Assembly (NCBI GenBank): GCA_029258815.1
Contig: JAPDJZ010000016.1
Coordinates: 1-5,323, forward strand
Reading direction: 5' to 3'
Source: an archaeon
GTDB lineage: Archaea; Thermoproteota; Nitrososphaeria_A; Caldarchaeales; Wolframiiraptoraceae
Length of the DNA stretch: 5,323 nucleotides
Both the position numbers and the translations under genes were made by a program. Under the pieces are notes generated by a model. The model saw nothing but the letters and a program-made list of their open reading frames with translations, had not been told where the DNA came from and did not search any database. Below, piece after piece: positions 1-5,149 of this stretch (positions are counted from its first letter, which is position 1; every line of letters starts with the position of its first letter).

Positions 1-554
1 CGCTCGTAGCCATATCGATTACGATGGGATTCCCCCCGTCGACGGGTATCCCCACGCTCATCGGATTCGTCCCGAAGATCCTCTCAGCCCCGCCCCATGG
101 AGCAACCCTGGGGGCAGTTAGCGCACGCGAACCCCATGAAGCCCTCCGCGGCGATCCTCCTAGTATAATATGCGAGCATCCCGACGTGCCCAAGTCTCCT
201 AGCGCCCACTAGCGACACCCTAGAAGACTTAGCCTTTCTTATCGCGAGGTTCGTGGCCTCCGCGGCGACTATTACCCCCGGCAGGTCGCCTCCATCGAGT
301 AAAGCGCTTAAAGCGGCGTCCCTCAAAACCCTGATCTCGGAGCGGGGCTTAACATAACCCCTCTCCAACCCCTCGAGGTAGTAGGGTATCCTAATCACTC
401 CGTGGGAGTCGACGCCCCTGAGATTGGCCGTGATGAGGTGCTCCGCCACCATCCTAGCGTGGCTCGGTAAAAGCCCGGCTTTAACGAAACATTCCTCGCA
501 GAACCTTTTCAGCGCATCGGCTGGATATCTCTCATGCCGATCTTGGGAGGGCAT
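1..554 (-). pseudogene. Ldh2/malate-lactate dehydrogenase family oxidoreductase, frameshifted, 3' end off window
   Basis: This NAD(P)-dependent oxidoreductase family interconverts 2-hydroxy and 2-oxo acids; known members act on malate, lactate, sulfolactate or ureidoglycolate, and the substrate here is unknown. Reading starts at the ATG at 554. The first ~149 residues show the family signature RGVDSHGV (residues 46-53, with conserved His51) and a GHVG segment (His123) followed by the family-typical YY. After ANCPQ the frame runs into a stop at 84-86. Shifting by one base at 106-114 restores a textbook continuation, VAPWGGAERIFGTNP and then IVIDMATS, that stays open to the left edge. The gene is therefore one coding sequence with a single extra base, either a real mutation or an error at the C5/G3 runs. 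About 183 codons are visible of a family usually 330-360 long. It lies 38 bp downstream of moaB on the same strand but has its own TATA-like box. Confidence 0.85.
106..114 (-). other. One-base frameshift site in the Ldh2-family gene
   Basis: On the coding strand this stretch reads CCCCCAGGG. The frame from the start codon gives ANCPQ-GCSMGRG and then stops at 84-86. Dropping one G (or one C) gives ANCPQ-VAPWGGAERIFG, which matches the conserved family sequence on both sides. The extra base therefore lies in the G3 or C5 run. Homopolymer runs are common places for both sequencing errors and true indels, and the sequence alone cannot separate them. Confidence 0.85.
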
Positions 555-576
555 CGCCGAAAATCTCCGGGAACAG

Positions 577-583
577 TATATAT
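577..583 (-). promoter_or_regulatory. TATA-like box of the Ldh2-family gene
   Basis: The minus strand reads GGATATATAC here. The box centre is about 26 bp before the ATG at 554, the usual archaeal distance from TATA box to transcription start, so the mRNA would be leaderless or nearly so. A GGAG ten bases before the ATG could act as a ribosome site only if transcription began further upstream, for example by read-through from moaB, which ends at 593. Confidence 0.5.
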
Positions 584-592
584 CCGTTATCG

Positions 593-1123
593 CTAGCCCG
601 ATCTCAGCACGTAGATTAGATGCGGCAGCTCCGGCAGAAAGTTCTTTAAAGCAACTTTAATCGCGTTCGGCGATCCTGGGAGGCACATCACCACCTTATC
701 CCCCACGGTTCCCATCATGGCCCTGCTCAGAAAAGCGGCCGCGCCGACCTCCCTAAAGCTAAGATATCTGAAAAGCTCTCCAAACCCCTCAACCTCCCTT
801 TCGAGGAGGGGCTTAACGGCCTCGACGGTTACGTCCCTTCTCGAGAAGCCGGTTCCGCCGATGAAGACGACCACGTCCACGCCTCCCCTCTCTAAAAGCT
901 CCATAAGCCTTAACCTTATCATGTTCACGTCGTCGTCAACCAGATCCCTCACCTCGACGGCGTGGCCTCCCTCCCTGATCAGCTTAACAGCTTCCTCTTG
1001 GGACTCGTCCGAAAAGTCTTCGCCTCTCAGCCTCGCGGAATACCTCGAACTGCTCACGGTTATCAGGGCGAATCTCAAAAGCCTCGGCGCGCGCTTCGCG
1101 TGCTCCTCCCTCGGGCTGCTCAT
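593..1123 (-). CDS. moaB: MoaB/MogA-family molybdopterin biosynthesis protein
   Basis: This is the family of molybdopterin adenylyltransferases (MogA/MoaB), which activate molybdopterin with ATP before metal insertion; archaea usually use a MoaB-type protein for this step. The 176-residue protein has the family motifs in order: a β-strand start RFALITVSSSRY (about 17-28), the nucleotide-binding GGTG at 89-92 followed by FSRRDVT with Asp97, EGFGELFR at 112-119, the SRA-x-x-G segment near 133-138, and the closing LPGSP at 148-152. The length is normal for the family. The ATG start overlaps the moaC stop as ATGA (1120-1123), implying translational coupling within a moaC-moaB operon. The roughly 15-residue charged N-terminal extension before the first strand is unremarkable in this family. 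It should act as a soluble cytoplasmic oligomer. The family call is firm; whether it adenylylates in vivo is by family analogy. Confidence 0.93.
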   Translation of the reverse strand: MSSPREEHAKRAPRLLRFALITVSSSRYSARLRGEDFSDESQEEAVKLIREGGHAVEVRDLVDDDVNMIRLRLMELLERGGVDVVVFIGGTGFSRRDVTVEAVKPLLEREVEGFGELFRYLSFREVGAAAFLSRAMMGTVGDKVVMCLPGSPNAIKVALKNFLPELPHLIYVLRSG

Positions 1124-1563
1124 ACCTCCCCCTTCTCCTTCTCGACAACCCTTACCTCGCGTATAAGAGTCTCGGGATACTGGCCTCTCTCATCCTTCTC
1201 ATACGCTTTAACGGCATCCCAGATGTTCAGCAGGGCGATGGCCGCCGCCGTCAGAGCCTCCATCTCCACCCCCGTCTTCTCGGTGGCGGTAACGGTCGCG
1301 ACGACTTCTACTCCGCAGTCCTTAATCTCCAAGTCTACGGAAGCGTGCTCGATCCTGAGGGGGTGGCACAGCGGCAGGAGGAGCGGCGTGAGCTTCGCGG
1401 CGTTTATCCCGGCTACCCTAGCGATCTGAAGGGGATCACCCTTCTCGACCTCCCCGGATCTCATCCTCTCGATAGTCTCGGGTCTGAGCTTGATGAACCC
1501 CCTCGCTACAGCCCTCCTCCTAACAGCCCTCTTCCCCGATATGTCGACCTGACGGATCTCCAA
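1120..1563 (-). CDS. moaC: Cyclic pyranopterin monophosphate synthase MoaC
   Basis: MoaC converts the MoaA product 3',8-cyclo-dihydro-GTP to cyclic pyranopterin monophosphate, the first stable intermediate of molybdenum cofactor synthesis. The 147-residue protein is of normal family length. Visible signatures are VDISGK near the start, RVAGINAAKLTPLLLPLCHP (49-68, with Lys57 and His67), KTGVEMEAL (96-104) and WDAVKAYEKD (115-124). Asp116 and Lys119 match the catalytic Asp/Lys pair known in E. coli MoaC. The start is TTG at 1563, the only start in this frame near the family N-terminus, and a strong GGAGG lies nine bases before it. It is the first gene of the moaC-moaB pair and diverges from the HIT gene. 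No moaA, moaD or moaE is in the window. Confidence 0.96.
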   Translation of the reverse strand: MEIRQVDISGKRAVRRRAVARGFIKLRPETIERMRSGEVEKGDPLQIARVAGINAAKLTPLLLPLCHPLRIEHASVDLEIKDCGVEVVATVTATEKTGVEMEALTAAAIALLNIWDAVKAYEKDERGQYPETLIREVRVVEKEKGEV

Positions 1564-1572
1564 CCCTAAAAA

Positions 1573-1577
1573 CCTCC
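1573..1577 (-). promoter_or_regulatory. Shine-Dalgarno site fixing the TTG start of moaC
   Basis: The minus strand reads GGAGG here, nine bases before the TTG at 1563. No ATG or GTG in frame fits the family N-terminus, so this site decides the start. It falls just after the transcription start expected from the TATA-like box at 1602-1607. Confidence 0.65.
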
Positions 1578-1601
1578 GCGAATAAGCGGCTTGAAGCGGG
1601 A

Positions 1602-1616
1602 ATTTAACGTTTCCAC
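1602..1616 (-). promoter_or_regulatory. BRE/TATA-like promoter of moaC-moaB
   Basis: The minus strand reads GGAAACGTTAAATT: a purine-rich BRE-like stretch followed by TTAAAT at 1602-1607. Transcription about 25 bp downstream would begin near 1579, giving a leader of about 16 bases that just includes the GGAGG ribosome site. Confidence 0.5.
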
Positions 1617-1623
1617 CCCCTAG

Positions 1624-1639
1624 CGGGAAGATTAAATTA
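1624..1639 (+). promoter_or_regulatory. BRE/TATA-like promoter of the HIT-family gene
   Basis: The plus strand reads GCGGGAAGATTAAATTA. ATTAAATT at 1631-1638 is centred about 29 bp before the ATG at 1664, with a purine-rich BRE-like GGGAAG directly before it. No Shine-Dalgarno sequence is seen before the ATG, so a leaderless or near-leaderless mRNA is likely. Confidence 0.5.
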
Positions 1640-1663
1640 CTCCCCCCACAACATCATGAGCGC

Positions 1664-2161
1664 ATGAAGATACTTTGGGCTCCTTGGAGGATGGCCTACA
1701 TAAGGAGATTCTCCTCCGGGAATAGCTCCAAATGCTTTCTCTGCGAGGCCGCTCGCGGGAAGAGCGATGAGGAGAGCTTAATCGTCTTCCGCGGGGAGAA
1801 CTGCTTCGTGATAATGAACCGCTTCCCGTATAATAACGGCCACCTCATGGTCGCCCCCTACAGGCACGTTGGAAGCATCCTCGACCTTCGAGAGGAGGAG
1901 TCGGCCGAGATAATGAAGCTCCTAAGGCTCTCGGTGAAGGCTCTCGGCGAGGAGTATAGGCCCGACGGTTATAACATCGGCCTCAACCTCGGCAGGGTCG
2001 CCGGCGCGGGCCTCGCAGACCACATACACTTCCACGTAGTTCCGCGATGGGCTGGGGATACGAACTTCATGCCCGTCATATCCGAGACGAAGGTGATTCC
2101 TGAGGGGTTGGAGGAGACTTGGAGGAGGCTGAAAAGCAGGTTTAGCCGCCTGAGAGTTTAG
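1664..2161 (+). CDS. HIT-family protein, Ap4A phosphorylase/hydrolase-like
   Basis: This histidine-triad protein is a nucleotide hydrolase or transferase. The triad HIHFHVV lies at residues 120-126, with His122 or His124 expected to be the nucleophile by family analogy. The N-terminus MKILWAPWRMAYI is the conserved opening of the subfamily that includes the mycobacterial diadenosine tetraphosphate phosphorylase, and the tail DTNFMPVISETKVIPE (132-147) is also typical of that group. This supports the start at 1664; an ATG at 1655 meets a stop after three codons. A CFLC pair (24-27) resembles the zinc-binding cysteines of some HIT proteins. NNGHLMVAPYRH (57-68) is the conserved β-strand region. 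The length of 165 is normal. A role in degrading dinucleoside polyphosphates such as Ap4A is likely, but the substrate is not proven. The 3' end overlaps convergent taw1 by 20 bp. Confidence 0.92.
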   Translation: MKILWAPWRMAYIRRFSSGNSSKCFLCEAARGKSDEESLIVFRGENCFVIMNRFPYNNGHLMVAPYRHVGSILDLREEESAEIMKLLRLSVKALGEEYRPDGYNIGLNLGRVAGAGLADHIHFHVVPRWAGDTNFMPVISETKVIPEGLEETWRRLKSRFSRLRV

Positions 2162-3152
2162 CGACCCTCTCCCTAACCTCGTCATAATGCTTCGAAGCGG
2201 GATTCGCCAGCAACGCCACCCTGCTCGGATAATCTTCCGCGAGATACTCGTAGACCAAGGCTTTCGAAAGCTTCTCCGCGAACGCTCTTATCTCGTCTAG
2301 GCTCGGCATGTTCTCTCTCCTCAGCCTTTTCTGAGACTCTCCGACGTGCATGTATCCTTTGCATTCGACGAAGTCGGGCTCGGCAGCCTTTATCATCTCA
2401 GCATACTTCTCCGGATCGTGCATGGTGTAGCCCTTTATCATTATCAGCCGGATAACTCTTCGGGACTTCTCGAACTCCCTCATGACCCTCATGCTCTCCA
2501 TGATCCTACTCCAGCTATCTGGGATGAGCGGCCTGCAGATCCTCCTATGAGTCTCCTCATCAGGCCCATAGAAGCTTATGTATAGGCTCGTCGGCTCGGC
2601 ATCCTCCTCGATGAGCTTCCTGAGGGCGCCGGGATTCGTCCCGTTCGTAACTAGGAAGGTCGTCATTCCCCGGGACCTCGCTAGCCTTATCAGGTCTCCG
2701 AGGTAGGGGTAGAGGGTTGGCTCCCCATCGAGCGAGATCGCCATGTGCTTAGGCTCCATAGCCTCCTCGAACAGCCTCCTATCGACCTTCGGATTACCCT
2801 TAAACCCTGAGAGAAGCTGCCGCTGCTCCTCGATCAGCTCGTCCAGAACCTCCTCGGGCCTATCCCAGTCGCCGGCATATACCTCGAGCCTATTGATCGT
2901 ATGATGCCTCCAGCAGAAGATGCACATGAGATTACAGTATTGGAGGGATGGGGTCATCTGGAGGCACCTGTGGCTCCTAATCCCGTACCAGCCCTTATAG
3001 CAGTTCTTCCCGCCCCTGAGAACCGACTTAGTCCAGTGGCATATCTTGACCGCCGAATGCCTCCCGACGATCCTATACCCCGCCCTCCTAAGTCTTTCTA
3101 TCTCCCTAACCTCAAGCCTCGAAGCCCTATCCGCCAAAGCGCCCGCGGGCAA
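2142..3152 (-). CDS. taw1: 4-demethylwyosine synthase Taw1/TYW1 (radical SAM)
   Basis: This enzyme builds the tricyclic imidazopurine of wyosine bases at position 37 of tRNA-Phe, condensing N1-methylguanosine with carbons from pyruvate. The radical-SAM motif CNLMCIFC places cysteines at 73, 77 and 80. A second iron-sulfur cluster is indicated by Cys38, Cys51 and Cys64 in CX12CX12C spacing. CYKGWYGI (51-58) carries Lys53, matching the lysine proposed to form a Schiff base with pyruvate in the Methanocaldococcus enzyme. SLDGEPTLYP (140-149) is the GEP motif that holds SAM, and VECKGYMHVG (262-271) is typical of TYW1. The 336-residue length is normal for archaeal forms, which lack the flavodoxin domain of eukaryotic TYW1. 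The start is TTG at 3152, preceded by an in-frame stop at 3159-3161; TTG at 3137 is an alternative. It is divergent from the aldolase and convergent with the HIT gene. Confidence 0.96.
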   Translation of the reverse strand: MPAGALADRASRLEVREIERLRRAGYRIVGRHSAVKICHWTKSVLRGGKNCYKGWYGIRSHRCLQMTPSLQYCNLMCIFCWRHHTINRLEVYAGDWDRPEEVLDELIEEQRQLLSGFKGNPKVDRRLFEEAMEPKHMAISLDGEPTLYPYLGDLIRLARSRGMTTFLVTNGTNPGALRKLIEEDAEPTSLYISFYGPDEETHRRICRPLIPDSWSRIMESMRVMREFEKSRRVIRLIMIKGYTMHDPEKYAEMIKAAEPDFVECKGYMHVGESQKRLRRENMPSLDEIRAFAEKLSKALVYEYLAEDYPSRVALLANPASKHYDEVRERVAKLSGG

Positions 3153-3179
3153 TTGCTCTCAACACGGTTAGCGGGAGAC

Positions 3180-3190
3180 CTATAAAATTA
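3180..3190 (-). promoter_or_regulatory. TATA-like box of taw1, possibly shared with the aldolase gene
   Basis: The minus strand reads TTAATTTTATAGG. TTTTATA at 3181-3187 is about 32 bp from the TTG at 3152, so transcription would start near 3159 and leave a leader of only a few bases. Read on the plus strand the same site is CTATAAAAT, itself a good TATA box, which would start a transcript near 3210, ahead of the aldolase start at 3234. One site may therefore serve both directions. Confidence 0.5.
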
Positions 3191-3233
3191 AGGTTCGCCG
3201 GGGGCGTCAGCTCATATATGTCTTGCTGAGGCC

Positions 3234-4019
3234 ATGATCGGGTTGAAGAGGATTCTAAAATCCGGGGAGCCGGCCCTCGGAACGTGGATCACGATAAATC
3301 ACCCGGACGTCGTTGACGCTCTCTCCGACCTCCCCTTCGACTGGCTCGTCTTCGACATGGAGCACGCGCCCCTCGAGATATCCGATATAGAGGTGCTCCT
3401 AATGCCGCTGAAGAATACGGACATCACCCCGCTGATAAGAGTTCCCTGGAACGATATGGTCATGATAAAGAGGGCTCTCGATATCGGGGCGAAGGGCATT
3501 CTTGTCCCGTGGGTTAATAGTAGGGAGGAGGCGGAGGCGGCCGTAAGATACGCATCCTATCCGCCGGCGGGAGTCCGGGGAGTCGGTCCTAGGAGGTGCG
3601 TGAGATTCGGCGAGAGAAGCTTCATCGACTACTATCAAAACTTCGAGCGGGAGGAGAGGGTCATAATAGTTCAGGTCGAGACCGGGAAAGCCTTGGATAA
3701 CCTCGAAGAAATAGTGTCGACGCCGGGGATAGACGCGGTCTTCGTCGGGCCCATGGACCTCACGACAAACCTCGGAATAGCTGGACAATACGATCACCCC
3801 AAGTTCAAAGAGGCTTTGAAGAAGGTTCTCGAAGCCTGCAGCAGGTATGACGTTGCTCCCGGGATCCACGCGTTCAACTTGGAGATGGCGAGAAAAGTCA
3901 TCGCGGACGGCTTCAGGTTCGTCGCCTTGATGACCGATCTAGGCATGATGAAGCTGGGCTTTAAGAAAATCCTGAGGGAATTTGGGCGGGTCGAGGAAAA
4001 GGCTCCGACCGGATACTAG
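3234..4019 (+). CDS. HpcH/HpaI-family class II 2-oxo acid aldolase
   Basis: These metal-dependent aldolases reversibly split 4-hydroxy-2-oxo acids into pyruvate (or another 2-oxo acid) and an aldehyde. The (β/α)8 barrel motifs appear in order: GTWITINHPDVV (16-27), FDMEHAP with His44, PLIRVPW with Arg69, GAKGILVPWVNSREEAE (85-101), YPPAGVRGVGPRR (109-121), VQVETG with Glu149, and VGPMDLTTNLG with Asp175. His44, Arg69, Glu149 and Asp175 match the catalytic base, substrate arginine and two metal ligands of E. coli HpcH (His45, Arg70, Glu149, Asp175), so it should be active. The length of 261 is normal. The start is ATG 3234, but TTG at 3243 is a real alternative: GAGG at 3228-3231 is only two bases from the ATG and eleven from the TTG. 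The substrate is unknown; 2,4-dihydroxyhept-2-ene-dioate, 2-keto-3-deoxy-rhamnonate-type acids or other sugar acids are all possible. No degradation operon surrounds it. Confidence 0.93.
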   Translation: MIGLKRILKSGEPALGTWITINHPDVVDALSDLPFDWLVFDMEHAPLEISDIEVLLMPLKNTDITPLIRVPWNDMVMIKRALDIGAKGILVPWVNSREEAEAAVRYASYPPAGVRGVGPRRCVRFGERSFIDYYQNFEREERVIIVQVETGKALDNLEEIVSTPGIDAVFVGPMDLTTNLGIAGQYDHPKFKEALKKVLEACSRYDVAPGIHAFNLEMARKVIADGFRFVALMTDLGMMKLGFKKILREFGRVEEKAPTGY

Positions 4020-4054
4020 AGAGCGAACACCCACCCCTTTTTGGAAGAGTCCCC

Positions 4055-5095
4055 TCATTTAATTCTCCCTAAAGCCTTGTAGAGCCTCCTCTCCGCTTCA
4101 ACGAGCCTGCTCCTCTTATGAACATCGAGCAGCCTACTCAGAACTATCATTCCGGATCGATATTCTTCCGCGAACTCTCTCGCGAACTCGCCGCTCCAGA
4201 TCTCTGCAGCCTCCTTCTCCACGATCTCTTTAATCTTCTGATAATATCGCCGAATCCTCGTCAATTGGCCGTATTGGCTTGTTCTCGAATGATACTTAAG
4301 CTGCTCGATTAACCCCTCCTCCGCCATGGCTTTAGCTCCCTCGGCGAGTTCCTCCGAGGCGTAAAGCTCTAGGATCGCCGCTTCGGGCGACAGCCCATAC
4401 TCCTCCGTAACCACCTCGAAATACGCCATCATGGCCGCTATAAGCAGGGGTATGTGCGTATGCTCGCTCAGTAGATCCAGCAAGGCCTCCTCCTCGAACG
4501 ATGATTTCAAGCCGACTCCCCCCGGCCTCCCGATGGCTCCGATCCCCTTCGCGAGAGCCTTCGCGTAGTCCCAAGCCCTGCCCGAATAATCTTGAGCGAC
4601 CCCTATCAGGACTGGATACCCTCTATTCTGCTTATGGAGGTCGAGTATTCCCCAAGCAAACATTCTCGGAGCAACCATGATCACGTCGGTGTTGGCCGCC
4701 GGCTTGATCAGCCCATAGGTTATGTTATACCCGCTAGCGAAGTCGAGAATGAAATGATCTTTCCCCTTAATCTCCTCCTCCATCATACCGTAGTAGACGT
4801 CTGGAGCAACCTCGTCGGGAACTAAGAGTAATGCTAGATCAGCTCTTCTAGTAGCCTCCCTTATATTGTAAACCTCGAACCCATCCCTAACCGCCCGATC
4901 CCAATACCTATCCCGTATATTCCCAATTATAACATTTAGGCCATTATCCCTAAGAATCGTCGCCTGAGCCCTGCCCTGATTCCCATAACCTATGACCGCT
5001 ATCCTTCTTCCCCTAATCAGCTCCAGGTCTCCATCGAGAAAGAACTCCGCACCCAAAACCTCACCGCCTCGAAGAAAAACCTCTTCCCCGGGCAA
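4055..5095 (-). CDS. Divergent ketol-acid reductoisomerase (IlvC) homologue lacking key catalytic residues
   Basis: The fold and order are those of class I KARI: a Rossmann domain with GYGNQG (36-41), DGFEVY (71-76), LLVPDEV (90-96), then the C-terminal helical domain with EEEALLDLLSEH (201-212) and a TSQYG segment (272-276). The length of 346 is close to the usual 330-340. The standard active site is only partly kept. Asp207 and Glu211 match the bridging metal ligands of the DLFGEQ motif, Glu243 matches the first C-terminal Glu, and Ser270 matches the substrate serine. The catalytic His of FAHGFNI is Ser121 (FASGYNI), the Lys of VAPKGPGH is Arg144 (VAPRMFAW), and the second C-terminal Glu aligns with Ser247. 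Arg61 and Arg63 after the second strand suggest NADPH, but this is weak. Standard valine/isoleucine synthesis is doubtful and no ilv or leu genes are nearby. The start is TTG at 5095, with GAGGGG eight bases upstream. Confidence 0.85.
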   Translation of the reverse strand: MPGEEVFLRGGEVLGAEFFLDGDLELIRGRRIAVIGYGNQGRAQATILRDNGLNVIIGNIRDRYWDRAVRDGFEVYNIREATRRADLALLLVPDEVAPDVYYGMMEEEIKGKDHFILDFASGYNITYGLIKPAANTDVIMVAPRMFAWGILDLHKQNRGYPVLIGVAQDYSGRAWDYAKALAKGIGAIGRPGGVGLKSSFEEEALLDLLSEHTHIPLLIAAMMAYFEVVTEEYGLSPEAAILELYASEELAEGAKAMAEEGLIEQLKYHSRTSQYGQLTRIRRYYQKIKEIVEKEAAEIWSGEFAREFAEEYRSGMIVLSRLLDVHKRSRLVEAERRLYKALGRIK

Positions 5096-5103
5096 TATAT
5101 CTT

Positions 5104-5109
5104 CCCCTC
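5104..5109 (-). promoter_or_regulatory. Shine-Dalgarno site for the TTG start of the IlvC-like gene
   Basis: The minus strand reads GAGGGG, followed by eight bases and then the TTG at 5095. It supports TTG as the start rather than the in-frame TTG thirteen codons later, and it implies an mRNA beginning upstream of 5109. Confidence 0.55.
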
Positions 5110-5113
5110 GAGA

Positions 5114-5121
5114 GATATATG
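5114..5121 (-). promoter_or_regulatory. Possible TATA-like box before the IlvC-like gene
   Basis: The minus strand reads CATATATC, centred about 22 bp before the TTG at 5095. Used as a TATA box it would give a leaderless mRNA and bypass the GAGGGG ribosome site, which conflicts with that site. Transcription from the upstream dehydrogenase gene is the other option. Confidence 0.3.
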
Positions 5122-5149
5122 GAGGGAGGGGCGAGAGTATGGCGCGAGA

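Noticed and set aside
24..212. A 62-codon plus-strand open frame at the left end
   Set aside because: It is antisense to the Ldh2-family gene, whose conserved residues are clear in the opposite strand on both sides of the frameshift.
717..1166. A 149-codon open frame on the plus strand opposite moaB and moaC
   Set aside because: It is Ser/Thr/Pro-rich with no recognisable motif and lies wholly antisense to two well-supported genes; typical shadow frame in GC-rich DNA.
3399..3869. A 156-codon open frame on the minus strand inside the aldolase gene
   Set aside because: Antisense to an aldolase with all catalytic motifs; no family resemblance and no promoter or ribosome site.
4038..4042. Run of five T on the plus strand after the aldolase stop, as a terminator
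   Set aside because: Archaeal terminators are T-rich, but a single T5 with no second run or hairpin is too little to call.
4055..5095. Simple annotation as ilvC for valine/isoleucine synthesis
   Set aside because: The catalytic His, Lys and one metal-ligand Glu are replaced and no branched-chain pathway genes adjoin, so I kept the family call but not the gene symbol.
5096..5149. Possible small RNA or tRNA in the gap before the IlvC-like gene
   Set aside because: The 54 bp are purine-rich with no cloverleaf, no K-turn or C/D box pattern and no strong hairpin that I can see.
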